A stretch of 64,000 bases of DNA from positions 3,236,501 to 3,300,500 of the forward strand of contig JAZDXN010000029.1 in assembly GCA_037013495.1 (NCBI GenBank), read 5' to 3'. This document shows positions 1-10,760 of this stretch, piece by piece. Both the position numbers and the translations under genes were made by a program. The notes under the pieces are model-generated. The model was not told where the DNA came from, ran no database searches, and worked only from the letters and a program-made list of their open reading frames with translations. Position 1 is the first letter of the stretch. Each line of letters starts with the position of its first letter. Source of the DNA: Hippophae tibetana. Its lineage: Eukaryota > Streptophyta > Magnoliopsida > Rosales > Elaeagnaceae.

Positions 1-754
1 TTTATTCAAGGTGTCCAAATTAAACCTAAGAATTTAATTATCCGAGTACTAACTTTCAAGTTTTAAAACCACTATTGAAAATATGTTGTCAATACATTTT
101 CACATAATAATTCTTATAAAAACTTTTGAAATAGAGTTTCACTCTAACTACCGGGCGATTGTACCAACAAATAAAAGAGCACTACTCTAAATTAGACCGG
201 ATAACTAAACCTTAAAATCTAATTTTCGGGTTTAAGTTTGTAATGAAAAATAATATATTTCTCTCTAACATTCTTAATATAAAATCTTGAATAAAAACAA
301 AATCAATTCATTTTAAAGATTTTTACCTATTTAATATTTCGCAAGCATAACAACGTCGTTATTACATCATTTTTACTAAACAGCTAGCATAGTTAAATTT
401 AACCACAGACAAGTTGAATATAACATGTAAGAATAAAGCATAAAAATAACTGTAAAGAAAATAAAATCCTTACAGAACTTCGACGCTATTCCCGTTGCTA
501 GAAAACCTCCGAGCGGAATTTGCACTTCCATATATTGAATCAAAAATCTAAACTATTACAAAAACATTACAAGTTCCTCTCAAAAAGAGAAGAACACTAA
601 ACCTAAGAGAATTGAACTAAAAACTAAGAGAAAAACTAAGAAAAGCTTAGAAACTTAGAAAGAAACTAAGAGAAACTAAAAACTAAGAAATGAGAGAAAG
701 AAAGAAGAGAGAAGTGAGTTTTGAAGGTGTGGTTTGAAGTGAATGGAAGGGGGG

Positions 755-762
755 TATTTATA
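755..762 (-). promoter_or_regulatory. LTR TATA box (3' LTR copy)
   Basis: On the minus strand the sequence reads CTATAAATACC, a close match to the plant TATA consensus. From the 3' LTR it would drive transcription out of the element towards the sequence left of the window. Confidence 0.7.
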
Positions 763-840
763 GGTGAGGATGGAGAGAAAAAATGAGTAAAAAAATGTTA
801 AAAAAATATTAAAAAATGTAAAAACGCGTATTGGACTTGC

Positions 841-889
841 TGATGTCATCAATGACGTCAGCATGACGTCACAGGGGCGGCTGCACGTG
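841..889 (-). promoter_or_regulatory. bZIP site cluster and G-box (3' LTR copy)
   Basis: TGATGTCA (841-848), TGACGTCA (853-860) and TGACGTCA (864-871) start 12 and 11 bp apart; CACGTG follows at 884-889. These are identical to the sites in the right LTR, where the layout is described more fully. Confidence 0.6.
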
Positions 890-993
890 AAAAATGGGGC
901 GAAAACGCGTTGGGCGCGCGGATGGGCGGCTGCTGGGCGCTGCGCGCGCGCGCTGGGGCTGTCGCTGCGCGCAGCTCGGCGCGCGTGAACAGT

Positions 994-1070
994 GCCAGCG
1001 CGCTGCGTTGCGCGCAGCTGGGCATGCCAGCGCGCTGCGTTGCGCGCAGCTGGGCATGCCAGCGCGCGCG
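994..1070. repeat. 32-bp GC-rich tandem repeat in LTR (left copy)
   Basis: Two perfect 32-bp units at 994-1025 and 1026-1057, then a partial third from 1058. Each unit begins GCCAGCGCGC and ends GGGCAT. It lies inside a CpG-rich patch (about 870-1170), in sharp contrast with the AT-rich rest of the LTR. Confidence 0.9.
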
Positions 1071-1462
1071 GGCGCGCGCGGGATGGGGCGCTGGGGCGCG
1101 CTGGGGCGCGCGCGGCTGGGCGCTGGGGCGCTGGGCTGCGCGCACGGCCGGGCTGCGACGCGCGATTTCCGTCTTTTTGACATTTTTGACCTTTTCGACC
1201 CATTTCGTCCGATTTTTCCATGTTTGTTGACCTTTTCTCACTTATTTATTGATATATTTGTGATGTATTGCTTCAAATATTCCTCTTTAAGTCTTTACAT
1301 TGCGTTTTTAAGCCAAAATACCTGAAAAACAATAAAAATACCCGTGATTCCGAAAAAGACAAATTTATATAAATATATGATAAAACATATAAATATATGT
1401 ATTTTTAATCAATTAAGGTACATAAAATCATGGTTATTTTAGTGCTTTTTGAGCACTCATCA

Positions 1463-1474
1463 CAACCCCCAACC
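1463..1474 (-). other. polypurine tract (plus-strand primer)
   Basis: Directly inside the left LTR edge, the minus strand reads GGTTGGGGGTTG. The G-rich tract and its place against the 3' LTR fit the plus-strand DNA primer of a Ty3/gypsy element. It is not a pure purine run, so its exact limits are uncertain. Confidence 0.75.
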
Positions 1475-1476
1475 AG

Positions 1477-1505
1477 CTTCTTGCTAGTCTCTTAGCAAGA
1501 GAAGC
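1477..1505 (-). other. hairpin beside the polypurine tract
   Basis: GCTTCTTGCTA and TAGCAAGAGAAGC can pair around a six-base loop with a two-base bulge. A second fold in the same place is TCTCTT-AGC-AAGAGA (1488-1502), which has the same AGC loop as the hairpin after the pol stop (3329-3345). Function unknown. Confidence 0.55.
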
Positions 1506-2336
1506 GATAAAAGCTAAAAATTAAACTATCCTAAATCACTTTCGTGGATTGAAACGGTTGCATTTAGCCTATGCAACAAGCCGTTAAACCCCTAGGTTGC
1601 CCTAGTGGACGAGTTTGAGTCTCGTGAGGGTTTTCAGTAATGATACCCACAAACATTGAACTAAATGTAAAGATAAAAACAATCAAATCAAAAATTAAAA
1701 TTACAACACAATCAAAAATTAATTTAAGAGTAAAAGAACACAACATATCACAAAAATATCTCATACTTTTTAATGTCTTTTAAGATCATAATTGAAATCT
1801 CAAGCATAAGTTATTTTAATCTCTTTAAACAATCATGATTTTATTATAATAATTAGTCGAAAATCATTTTCATATTTCATTTCAAAAATGTATCAATTTA
1901 ATTTTACCCAATTTCAGTGTCATGAATCAGTATTCGCTTCAACTCTATTCCTCACAAGTCAATACTCTCAAAGCACTGAATCCTATGGGTTCAAACACTC
2001 ATACTAATTTATATGCGAAAGAGTTGATGTATAGAAATGAACTAATATGTTCGCATATGTATAAAGAATAAAGGCTCAAAGTGTTATTTTAACATTGATC
2101 TCATGAAAGGAATCGAATGTATAAATTATAAAGATATCATATACAAAAATTATTTTCATGCATAAATCAAACTCATTAAGAAAGAATTTCAAGATATATG
2201 CTTTAACAAATGAAGAAATTGCAATGACTTTTTAGGGAATTACTTCCTATATCTTTCTTTTGTAATTAGCCTTTACTCACAACTTTGTAGGCAATGTGGG
2301 TCATAGTATGTAGATGATACTATTTTTTTATCTCTC

Positions 2337-2384
<48 letters not shown>

Positions 2385-3299
2385 GAGTCAACCCATGTAC
2401 AGATTGTACATTTTTTTGGATTTTGGTGAGTGGTTAATTTTTTTGGCTTTTCTGTTTGATCTTGGTTTAGGTAACCCCAGATATGTCTTTTTGTTTTTGT
2501 AACAGTCATGCATAAATGAGATATAAGCATATACTATCAATTTCTACTCAAATCATTTAATCTAAGCAAAAATAATAATCAAAAATATATGATACTCTAT
2601 TAAGATGAGAAAAAAATTCATACATTCAATGCTAATACCTATAGAGATCATCTAAACTTTTTGAATAAATAAGAAATGTGTTTGGAGTAGAAAAAATATA
2701 TATTTCACTCTGAATAAAAGAAATTAGGCTCAAATTATATCTCACAAGGGTAGTCTCCACTAAAAAAAATTCATAAACACCGATTTTGGGTTTAATATAA
2801 TTTCCACATTTTATCAAGAAATACTAGTTATGACAAAAACTAACTAATTATCAAAAATAATTACAAAATATTTCATGATATGTTTTCAAAAATTAATCTA
2901 ACAGTACCAAAGACTTTAACTATTTACTTAAATTTGATTTAAAGATATGATACATTTTTGTGATAATTTTTTTTTTTTATATATAGCATGGTAACTTTTC
3001 ACCACCCCCAACCTAGAACTTACATTGTCCTCAATGTAACAACTGCAAATTAAAGATAAAGAGAAAAGAGGAGAAAGATTACCTATTTCTTGAGAATGTG
3101 TAAGTAGTAATGAAGAAATGCAGGTGCATCCATCATATTCATCATTAAAGTGTATACAGACAGATCGCTGTGAACTTCTAACATCTCAACAAATATTTTA
3201 GTTTTAACAATTTTAAAAATTATTCACATACAAGTAAACTAAAATAAACAATAAAATTAAGTAAATAAAACAAATAACAAAAAAATTACCTAACATGAT
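1506..3299. other. 3' internal untranslated region of the element, no env-like gene
   Basis: About 1.8 kb, AT-rich, between the integrase end and the polypurine tract. Some Athila elements carry an env-like frame here; none is visible on the minus strand, where the longest frames are 61-66 codons with no recognisable feature. The region holds a 43-base T run (2339-2381) and a shorter T-rich stretch near 2968-2982 followed by an alternating TA tract. I see nothing else that I can support. Confidence 0.75.
2339..2381. repeat. poly-T run, 43 bases (poly-A on element strand)
   Basis: Uninterrupted T run. It is one of several long A runs (on the element strand) found in each untranslated spacer of this retrotransposon; the others are at 8655-8695, 10596-10642 and 10726-10757. 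Run length is likely to be imprecise in any assembly. Confidence 0.95.
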
Positions 3300-3345
3300 G
3301 GGTTGCCTCCCATCCAGCGCTTAGTTTAACGTCTTAGCAAGACGT
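3300..3345 (-). other. conserved post-pol motif with hairpin
   Basis: The + strand reads GGGTTGCCTCCC, then a short spacer, then a perfect hairpin ACGTCTT-AGC-AAGACGT at 3329-3345, only 12 bp beyond the integrase stop codon in the element's direction. From memory, a GGTTGCCTCCC...AACGTCTT block is common after pol in plant Athila and Tat elements. A second, diverged copy follows the upstream gag (8792-8839). It may act in RNA processing or packaging; that is inference. Confidence 0.65.
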
Positions 3346-3357
3346 ATCTTTTTGGTG

Positions 3358-6300
3358 CTAAGGGTTACTCAGCCAAATGCAATCCATTTCAGCAATGTTG
3401 TTTGGTTCTTCCACATAAGGCTTGACACGATGGCCATTAACTTTGAACGTTTTTTGTGTCTTGGAGTCCAATAGTTCTACTACTCCATGTTCAGATACCT
3501 GAACTATTTTGAATGGTCCATCCCATCTTGATCTTAGCTTTCCTGGAAACAATCTCAAACGAGAGTTAAATAAAAGAACTTTCATTCCAGGGTGAAGAGT
3601 CTTAGGAACTAGCCTCTTGTCATGATAGCGCTTAGTACGCTCCTTGTATAATTTGGCATTCTCATAGGCTTCATTCCTAATTTCTTCCAACTCATGAAGC
3701 TGGAGTACTCGTTTTTCACCTGCTTTATCTAAATCCATGTTTAGCTCTTTAATTGCCCAATAAGCCTTGTGTTCAAGTTCAACTGGAAGGTGGCACGCTT
3801 TCCCAAAGATTAACCGGTAAGGGCTCATCCCAATAGGTGTTTTGTAAGCGGTGCGGTATGCCCATAAGGCATCATTTAACTTAAATGCCCAATCCTTCCT
3901 TGAAGGACGCACAGTGCGTTCCAGTATTCCCTTGATTTGCCTATTACTTACTTCCACTAATCCGGAAGTTTGAGGATGATATGGAGTAGCTACCTTATGT
4001 GTGATGTTGTACTTGTTTAGTACTCCATCAAAGAGTTTGTTACAAAAATGGCTACCTCCATCACTTATTATAGCTCTAGGCGTTCCGAACCTACTGAATA
4101 TGAAATCTTTCAAGAATTTCACAACAACATTAGCATCATTGGTTTTGGTGGGGATAGCTTCTACCCACTTGGACACATAATCCACAGCAACCAAAATGTA
4201 TTGAAAACCATTAGATGGGGGAAAAGGACCCATAAAGTCAATCCCCCATACGTCAAAGAGTTCAACAACTAAATTAGATGTCAAAGGCATTTCATCTCTT
4301 TTGCTTATGTTTCCTGTTCTTTGACATCTATCACATTGTGCACAAAACATATGAGCATCTTTAAAAAGAGTGGGCCAAAAGAATCCAGACTGTAATATCT
4401 TACGGGCTGTCTTTTCTCCTCCAAAATGACCCCCACAATGAAGTTCATGACAAAAAGTCAGAATGCTCTTATGTTCTTCTTCAGGTACACATCTCCGGAT
4501 GACTTGATCTTGACCAATCTTGTATAAATAAGGGTCATCCCAGAAATAGTCCTTAATAGTTTTAAAAAACCTTTTCTTCTCCTGATATGAAGTGTTAGGT
4601 CGCAAAACACCAGTGGCAAGATAGTTTACAATATCAGCGTACCATGGGTTCGGACCTATGAAAAATAACTGTTCATCAGGAAAGGTTTCAACTATATCGT
4701 CATTACTCTCATCTTTAAGAGAATTAAAGTCAGAAATCAACCTAGACAAATGGTCAGCTACTAAGTTTTCACTGCCTTTCTTATCCTTGATTTCTAGGTC
4801 AAATTCTTGTAAGAGTAAGACCCACCTGATTAACCTTGGCTTGGCATTTGGTTTACTTAATAGGTATCTTAAAGCAGCATGATCAGAATGCACAATCACT
4901 TTAGATCCTACTAAATAAGACCGAAATTTGTCTAAAGAGAATACTATAGCCAAGAATTCCTTTTCAGTGGTGGTGTAATTCATCTGGGCATCATTGAGTG
5001 TTTTGCTAGCATAGTAGATGACATGTAAACGCTTTTCCACTCTTTGTCCCAGGACTGCTCCTATTGCATAATCAGAAGCGTCACACATTATTTCAAAGGG
5101 TAAAGACCAGTTTGGTGCCATTATAACAGGGGTAGATGTGAGTTTATCTTTCAAGGTATTAAAGGAGGTAAGGCAGTCATTGTTGAAATCAAAATCAGCA
5201 TCTTTGGATAGCAAGTTACATAATGGACGACTTATTTTAGAGAAATCTTTAATAAATCGTCTGTAGAATCCTGCATGTCCCAAGAAGCTTCTTATCCCCT
5301 TCACAGATGTAGGGGGAGGTAGTTTGGATATCAATTCAACTTTTGCCTTATCAACTTCAATACCCTTGTTTGAAATTATATGTCCTAAAACTATCCCTTG
5401 TTGAACCATAAAATGACTTTTCTCCCAACTAAGGGTTAGATTGCATTCAATGCATCTTTCTAAAACCAAAGTCAATTTATGTAAGCAATCATCAAATGAG
5501 TTCCCAAAGACAGAGAAATCGTCCATGAAAATCTCAATGAATTTTTCCACCATGTCCGAGAAAATGGATATCATGCATCTCTGGAACGTGGCAGGGGCAT
5601 TGCATAACCCAAATGGCATTCTGCGAAAAGCAAATGTCCCAAAAGGACATGTAAATGTGGTCTTTTCCTGATCTTCTGGTGCTATGGGTACTTGATAATA
5701 TCCAGACAGTCCATCCAAAAAACAGTAAAATTCGTGCCCAGCTAATCTTTCCAACATTTGATCAATGAATGGAAGAGGAAAGTGATCCTTTTTCGTATAT
5801 AAATTTAGTTTCCTAAAATCTATACACATTCTCCATCCAGTGATTATTCTAGTGGGCACTAATTCACTTTTGTCATTCTTAACAACTGTTATCCCAGATT
5901 TCTTTGGTACCACATGCACTGGACTAACCCACTTACTATCTGCAATAGGGTAGATAATCCCTTCTTCTAATAATTTAAGAATTTCCTTCTTAACTACCTC
6001 TTGCATGTTTGGGTTTAGTCTTCTTTGGGCCTCTCGTACAGGTTTAGCACCGTCCTCCAAGTTGATCTTGTGCATACACATTGTTGGACTAATGCCTCTT
6101 ATATCCCCTATACTCCAACCTATAGATTTCTTAAACTGTTTAAGCACTTTGATGAGTTCCTTTTCTTGTGGTTTGGTCAAGGTTGAAGAAATTATCACTG
6201 GATAAGTTTCCCCTTCTCCCAAAAACACATATTTTAAGTGCTCAGGTAAGTCTTTGAGTTCAAGTTCAGGTGGATTGGCCTCTTTAATAGATGAAGAACT

Positions 6301-8529
6301 GGGTAGATTTAAAAGTGTACTAGATTTTGTCATCACTTCATTATTGTCTAGTTGTTCAAGGTACCCCTTTATTTCCTCATCTACATCTTCTTCAACCTTT
6401 TCAAGTGTAAGAACGGTTTCAAGCTTGTCTTCTATTCTGGTTCGGAAAAAGGTGTTTTGGACAAGATTATCCAAAGGATCAACATCGAATATTTCATCGA
6501 TGGCAGAAATAGAAGGGAAAGGTGAAGAATCAAAAACTTTAAAATGAACAGTCTCTCCTAAGACTGTCATTGTCAAATTTCCATCTTGGACATCAATAAT
6601 AGTTTTAGTAGTTGCCATAAATGGTCTACCAAGCAATATTGTGTGCTCTCTGTCCAATGCTGGATTTTCTTGCATATCCAGAACCACAAAGTCAACAGGT
6701 ATTATCAGTTTGTCTACCTGTACCAAAACATCCTCAACTATTCCCTCTGGATATTTAAGAGATCTATCTGCAAGTTGAAGGGACATAGTTGTGGGTTTTA
6801 AATCCCCTAGATTGAGTTGTAAGAATATAGAGTAGGGCATCAAATTTATACTAGCACCTAAATCAAGCATTGCTTTAGCAACCTTCTTATCCCCCATAGT
6901 TATGTTTATAATAAAACTTCCAGGGTCTTTCAACTTAGGTGGTAGTTTGTGCTGAAGTACAGCGCTAGAAATTTCTGATACTACTACTCGTTCATTCAGT
7001 TCATACCTCCTTTTCTTAGTGTTCAACTCTTTGAAAAATTTGGCATATGAGGGCACATTCATGATCACTTCTAATAATGGTAAATTGATATTTACTTTAG
7101 AGAGCATATTAAAAAGATCAGTGAATTGCTTATCTTGTTTGGATTCTTTCAACCGGTGGGGAAAAGGTACTTGTATCTGGTGTGGTTCTGTTGTCTTTTG
7201 AATTTTGGGGGTGTCAGATGACCCCCCAATGAGTTTTTCAGAAGGCTTGTTAAGTTTAACACTTGTTTCTCCTTTTTGCGAGATTAGAGTATCGCCTTCT
7301 TTGTTACCTGAAGTACAAGGTAGATTGTTAGAGATTTCAGGTAAACTGGTATTGACTACCTTACCACTTCGAAGGGTTCTAACATCCTTTGCTTGTTCTG
7401 GTTGACTGGGCAACTTTCCTGGTTCTTTCTTTTGCATTTGTTCAGCCAGTTGCCCAACTTTAGATTCAATTCTTTTAACCGAAGCCTCCATGGTGTTCAA
7501 CCTTTGATTAGTCATCAATTGGTTGTCACGACTAACTTGAATAAAAGCATTCAAGCTATCTTCTAAGGTTGGTTTAAAAGATTGGCTTGGTGGGTAAGGG
7601 TGGTTGTTATCCGACCTTAGTGTTGGATATTGGGTGTAGGCTGGGTGATTATAGGTGTTTGGATGATACCTTTGAAAAGATTGGACTTCCTCTATGGCAT
7701 CGACACTAGAATCACAAGTATTTGAACAATTATGAGTACCATGCCCAATTGAACAACACACTTCACATACCTCTTGATTTGAAATTTGGTGGGAAGTGAG
7801 GAATTTCACTTGTTTAGTCAATTCAGCAAGTTGCAAGGTTATCTCATTATCAGAGCCGACTTCATTGACCTTTGCTTTCCTTCTACCACCTCTTTGTTGG
7901 GAATTAGAACCCAACAGCTCATAAAGATTATAGGTTTCCTCTGCGGTCTTTTCTCCTACAGCACCTCCAGCAGCATTATCAACCATGTATTGACTCTGTA
8001 GTGTCAATCCATCATAAAAGAATTGGTTTTGTAGCTGTAATGGAAAGCTATGATTTTGGCATTGAATGAAAAGGAGTTTGAATCGTTCCCAAGCTTCATG
8101 AAAGGGCTCTTCATTCATTTGAGAAAATGTTGCTATCTTTGTTCTTAGATCTACAGTCTTTTGATGGGAATAGAACCTACCCATAAAAATTTCATAGACT
8201 GCCTCCCAAGTTTTAAGAGAACCTGACTGTAGAGTAATGAACCATGACCAAGCTTTATCTTTGAGAGTGTAAGGAAAACACCTCATCCTAAGTTGATCTT
8301 CATTAATTGCATGTAGTGGAAAGGTTTGGACAATAGCATAGAATTCTCGAATGAAATGCAAAGGGTCTTCATTAGGGATACCGTAAAAGGAAGGCAACAA
8401 AGAATAATGAATCTTTTTCAATTCATAATTCCTTGCAGCCTCTTGTAATTGGATACCGGAAGTTACATTGCCAATGATTGGCATTGTATATTCTTTCATC
8501 TTTTTCCGCCTATCTTCAGCATCTCCCAT
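3358..8529 (-). CDS. Athila gag-pol polyprotein (second gag, fused to pol), 1723 aa
   Basis: Retroelement polyprotein supplying capsid, protease, reverse transcriptase, RNase H and integrase. Seen, by approximate residue: gag domain 10-213; CCHC zinc knuckle C255-x2-C258-x4-H263-x4-C268; a coiled-coil-like stretch about 320-370; aspartic protease motif DLGAS at 556-560; reverse transcriptase about 820-1090 with catalytic FMDDF at 1001-1005; RNase H from about 1145 with [12 protein letters not shown] near 1149 and HSDH near 1214; integrase zinc finger with H1364, H1368, C1396 and C1399; integrase core D1431, D1490 and E1526, the last two in DD35E spacing; C-terminal integrase region to 1723. 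All in one frame, so no frameshift is needed between gag and pol. The RT sequence is of the Athila type. The frame looks whole. It starts 359 bp downstream of a separate gag ORF, so how ribosomes or splicing reach it is an open question. Confidence 0.95.
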   Translation of the reverse strand: MGDAEDRRKKMKEYTMPIIGNVTSGIQLQEAARNYELKKIHYSLLPSFYGIPNEDPLHFIREFYAIVQTFPLHAINEDQLRMRCFPYTLKDKAWSWFITLQSGSLKTWEAVYEIFMGRFYSHQKTVDLRTKIATFSQMNEEPFHEAWERFKLLFIQCQNHSFPLQLQNQFFYDGLTLQSQYMVDNAAGGAVGEKTAEETYNLYELLGSNSQQRGGRRKAKVNEVGSDNEITLQLAELTKQVKFLTSHQISNQEVCEVCCSIGHGTHNCSNTCDSSVDAIEEVQSFQRYHPNTYNHPAYTQYPTLRSDNNHPYPPSQSFKPTLEDSLNAFIQVSRDNQLMTNQRLNTMEASVKRIESKVGQLAEQMQKKEPGKLPSQPEQAKDVRTLRSGKVVNTSLPEISNNLPCTSGNKEGDTLISQKGETSVKLNKPSEKLIGGSSDTPKIQKTTEPHQIQVPFPHRLKESKQDKQFTDLFNMLSKVNINLPLLEVIMNVPSYAKFFKELNTKKRRYELNERVVVSEISSAVLQHKLPPKLKDPGSFIINITMGDKKVAKAMLDLGASINLMPYSIFLQLNLGDLKPTTMSLQLADRSLKYPEGIVEDVLVQVDKLIIPVDFVVLDMQENPALDREHTILLGRPFMATTKTIIDVQDGNLTMTVLGETVHFKVFDSSPFPSISAIDEIFDVDPLDNLVQNTFFRTRIEDKLETVLTLEKVEEDVDEEIKGYLEQLDNNEVMTKSSTLLNLPSSSSIKEANPPELELKDLPEHLKYVFLGEGETYPVIISSTLTKPQEKELIKVLKQFKKSIGWSIGDIRGISPTMCMHKINLEDGAKPVREAQRRLNPNMQEVVKKEILKLLEEGIIYPIADSKWVSPVHVVPKKSGITVVKNDKSELVPTRIITGWRMCIDFRKLNLYTKKDHFPLPFIDQMLERLAGHEFYCFLDGLSGYYQVPIAPEDQEKTTFTCPFGTFAFRRMPFGLCNAPATFQRCMISIFSDMVEKFIEIFMDDFSVFGNSFDDCLHKLTLVLERCIECNLTLSWEKSHFMVQQGIVLGHIISNKGIEVDKAKVELISKLPPPTSVKGIRSFLGHAGFYRRFIKDFSKISRPLCNLLSKDADFDFNNDCLTSFNTLKDKLTSTPVIMAPNWSLPFEIMCDASDYAIGAVLGQRVEKRLHVIYYASKTLNDAQMNYTTTEKEFLAIVFSLDKFRSYLVGSKVIVHSDHAALRYLLSKPNAKPRLIRWVLLLQEFDLEIKDKKGSENLVADHLSRLISDFNSLKDESNDDIVETFPDEQLFFIGPNPWYADIVNYLATGVLRPNTSYQEKKRFFKTIKDYFWDDPYLYKIGQDQVIRRCVPEEEHKSILTFCHELHCGGHFGGEKTARKILQSGFFWPTLFKDAHMFCAQCDRCQRTGNISKRDEMPLTSNLVVELFDVWGIDFMGPFPPSNGFQYILVAVDYVSKWVEAIPTKTNDANVVVKFLKDFIFSRFGTPRAIISDGGSHFCNKLFDGVLNKYNITHKVATPYHPQTSGLVEVSNRQIKGILERTVRPSRKDWAFKLNDALWAYRTAYKTPIGMSPYRLIFGKACHLPVELEHKAYWAIKELNMDLDKAGEKRVLQLHELEEIRNEAYENAKLYKERTKRYHDKRLVPKTLHPGMKVLLFNSRLRLFPGKLRSRWDGPFKIVQVSEHGVVELLDSKTQKTFKVNGHRVKPYVEEPNNIAEMDCIWLSNP

Positions 8530-8651
8530 GGTTGTTTGTAGTTGAAAATGATCCTCCTCCTATTGTGTATCAACATTTTGCTTTTAGTAGATATCTCTAA
8601 GAAATATTTATAACTTGATAAAACGTAAAAGCAAAAAGTGCAAGGAACCTA

Positions 8652-8701
<50 letters not shown>

Positions 8702-8791
8702 AGCGAATGGACAGAATTTTTGAAACAAACGAATTTTATTTCATCTGAATTTTTATTACACGCAAACTAAAACAAAGGAAAATACAATAAT
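8530..8791. other. spacer between upstream gag and gag-pol, with 41-base A run
   Basis: Non-coding stretch on the element strand, dominated by a T run at 8655-8695 (A41 on the element strand) that lies after the hairpin of the upstream gag and before the gag-pol start. The order gag, hairpin, A run resembles the tail of a polyadenylated transcript. No other feature seen. Confidence 0.8.
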
Positions 8792-8839
8792 GGGTGACCT
8801 CCCATACAGGACTAAAATTTAGCGTCTTCTAGTAAGACG
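8792..8839 (-). other. second copy of the post-coding motif, after the upstream gag
   Basis: GGGTGACCTCCC followed by the hairpin CGTCTT-CTAGT-AAGACG (8823-8839), 49 bp beyond the stop of the upstream gag in the element's direction. It aligns with the post-pol motif at 3300-3345 in sequence, order and spacing, although the hairpin loop differs. Normally this motif follows integrase, so its presence after a gag-only ORF suggests that this block came from a copy that had lost pol. Confidence 0.65.
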
Positions 8840-8888
8840 TTGCTTGGAGATTGCAGAATGAAAAACTCAATGTCTCCTCTTCATTGAA

Positions 8889-10226
8889 TTAGTCTTTGCC
8901 TTTTTGCAAATGTTCAACTAACTGTTCAACTTGAACTTCCACCTTTTTGATAGAAGCTTCCACAGAGTCCAACCGTTGATTGGTTTTAGATTGATTATCC
9001 CTACAGACTTGAATAAAAGAATTCAAGTTGTCCTCCAGGGTTGGTTTATTGGGAATGCTTCTTGGAATAGGTGGGTGGAATTGCTGACCTGCCTGGTTTG
9101 AGCCTTGAGTGAAAGGAGGGTTGTTTTGCCTCCAAGAGAAATTTGGATGACTTCTCCACCCAGGATTATAGGTATTTGAGTTGGGATCAAACCTGGGTCT
9201 CTGTTGATATGCTCCCAACACATTGACCTGTTCAGGTCCAGTTGTTTCTCCTTGATATGGACAGGCTTCAGTACCAAGTCCCATGTTGCTATACAAACCA
9301 TATTGATCATTATTGGTGTTGGTTTGTGTAGCGAGAAGGGCAACTTGCTTAGTCAGTTGAACAAGTTGTTGTTGAACTTCATTACTGGAGTCGATTTCAT
9401 GAACTCCAGCTTTTCTCACTCGGGAGCTTTTCTGTTGGGAATTAGCACCCAACATCTCAAAGAGGTTATACGTCTCTGAGGCAGTCTTTTCTCCTATTGC
9501 TCCTCCTGCAGCGTTGTCGACAATGAACTGACATTGTTGTGTAAGTCCATCGTAAAAGAATTGGTTCTGCAACTGCAGGGGAAAGCTATGATGGGGACAC
9601 TGAGTGAGAAACATCTTGAACCTATCCCAAGCTTCATGGAATGGTTCTCCATCCATCTGAGAGAAAGTAGCAATCTTTCCTCTCAACTCTGATGTTTTTT
9701 GATGGGAATAGAATTTTCCCATGAATTTATTGTAAATGTTACCCCATGTCATCAGAGAACCTGGGGGAAGTGACATCAACCAAGCTTTGGCCTTATCCTT
9801 TAGAGTGTAGGGAAAACATCTCATCCTAAGTTGATCCTCGTTTAGAATACCGAGGGGGAATGTTTGGACCGTAGCATAGAAATCTCTCATAAAGGAAAGA
9901 GAATCTTCATTAGGTAACCCATAAAAGGAAGGAAGCATAGAAAAATGAATATTTTTAAGGTCGTAATTCCGAGCAGCCTCCCCCAACTGGATAGCGGCAG
10001 TTGCCGTGCCTATTACCGGTCTTGCAAACTCTTTCATTGTGGTTTCCCTAATATGTTGGTTTTCCTCCATTTCTTTTGGTTCTAGTAAAGGATTAAGACT
10101 TGGTTCTATGTTTGGCTCAAAAACAGGTTGATGGGTAGAATCCAGTTTTGTTGACACTTGTTTAAATTTATGAAATTTATTTACATATGGTGTAAGGGGG
10201 TTTCCTAAGGATCTCCTACCACGCAT
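8889..10226 (-). CDS. additional upstream gag protein, 445 aa
   Basis: A second structural gag gene upstream of gag-pol. Residues about 63-265 align without obvious gaps with residues 10-213 of the gag-pol protein, roughly 70% identical by eye, sharing blocks such as [31 protein letters not shown] and GEKTA. Residues 394-445 match its coiled-coil-like stretch (KPTLEDNLN...TNQRLD). A basic and proline-rich N-terminal extension (1-62) has no counterpart in the other gag. A CCHC zinc knuckle is recognisable only in the downstream gag; the middle part here is rich in Gln, Asn and Pro instead. The ORF stops just where pol would begin and is followed by a copy of the post-pol motif. Likely role: a second capsid-type protein, or a relic of a gag-only element joined to this one. 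The frame looks whole. Confidence 0.9.
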   Translation of the reverse strand: MRGRRSLGNPLTPYVNKFHKFKQVSTKLDSTHQPVFEPNIEPSLNPLLEPKEMEENQHIRETTMKEFARPVIGTATAAIQLGEAARNYDLKNIHFSMLPSFYGLPNEDSLSFMRDFYATVQTFPLGILNEDQLRMRCFPYTLKDKAKAWLMSLPPGSLMTWGNIYNKFMGKFYSHQKTSELRGKIATFSQMDGEPFHEAWDRFKMFLTQCPHHSFPLQLQNQFFYDGLTQQCQFIVDNAAGGAIGEKTASETYNLFEMLGANSQQKSSRVRKAGVHEIDSSNEVQQQLVQLTKQVALLATQTNTNNDQYGLYSNMGLGTEACPYQGETTGPEQVNVLGAYQQRPRFDPNSNTYNPGWRSHPNFSWRQNNPPFTQGSNQAGQQFHPPIPRSIPNKPTLEDNLNSFIQVCRDNQSKTNQRLDSVEASIKKVEVQVEQLVEHLQKGKD

Positions 10227-10416
10227 AGACTATTGTAAACGTAAATTTAAAACTCCTGTCAACAAAATAAAAAAATTTAGATAAAATTTACATGTTATTT
10301 TATACAAAACACTAAACAAAACTAGTTAAACCCTAAAAAGAAAATTTATTTTTTATTTTTTTTTTTATTTTTTATTTTTTTTTTTTTTTGTAACATAATT
10401 AGTATTAACCAAGAGT

Positions 10417-10532
10417 GCTCCCAGGAAAGAATGGTGGTGCAAACGGCACCTTAAATACCATTCTCCTAGCCAGAGCAACGTTCCCAGGAAAGACTAGTGG
10501 CACAAAGGCTTCCAAGAACTAGTCTCCTAGAC
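10417..10532 (-). other. two tandem hairpin units in the leader
   Basis: Two related units share CCCAGGAAAGA at one side and CTCCTAG at the other. Unit 1 pairs AGAATGGT (10428-10435) with ACCATTCT (10457-10464). Unit 2 pairs AGACTAGT (10491-10498) with ACTAGTCT (10518-10525). Both stems are perfect 8-mers although their sequences differ, so paired positions have changed together. That is the mark of a conserved RNA structure. Unit 1 also has an inner GGTGC/GCACC stem. Confidence 0.7.
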
Positions 10533-10594
10533 AGAACTCCCTTAGATTTTTACTTTTTATGTTATTTAGTTAATTAGGTATAAATTCAAGTAAT

Positions 10595-10595
<1 letters not shown>

Positions 10596-10645
<50 letters not shown>

Positions 10646-10720
10646 AACGGTAATTTTATTTTACTATTCACGCTATATAATGTCTTATTAACTTAAAACT
10701 TTTTTTGAAATTTAAGTTTT

Positions 10721-10760
<40 letters not shown>

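Larger units (their letters stand above)
1..1462 (-). repeat. 3' LTR of the Athila element (partial, starts before the window)
   Basis: Positions 1-1462 repeat at 11799-13260 with a constant offset of 11798 and no difference at any base I compared by eye. It ends in CTCATCA at 1462, next to the polypurine tract, which makes it the 3' LTR of this minus-strand element. It carries the same promoter motifs as the right LTR: TATA box at 755-762, bZIP sites at 841-871, G-box at 884-889, and the CpG-rich patch at about 870-1170. A 6-bp hairpin (AGTGCT, loop TTTTG, AGCACT) lies at 1441-1457 near the edge. Open frames inside it are by-products of GC-rich low-complexity sequence. Confidence 0.96.

Noticed and set aside
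676-1325. Several open frames of 62-181 codons on both strands in the GC-rich part of each LTR (also 12474-13123)
   Set aside because: They overlap in several frames at once, consist of Ala/Arg/Pro-rich low-complexity residues produced by CGCG repeats, and have no recognisable domain.
2314-2530. Small frames across the poly-T run at 2339-2381
   Set aside because: Their products are mostly poly-Phe or poly-Lys from the homopolymer; no gene signal.
4048-8001. Plus-strand frames of 60-97 codons opposite gag-pol, and 9204-9479 opposite the upstream gag
   Set aside because: Antisense shadows of the coding frames; no independent start context or domain.
9023-9343. 106-codon minus-strand frame inside the upstream gag in another frame
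   Set aside because: Overlaps the well-supported gag frame and has no family resemblance.
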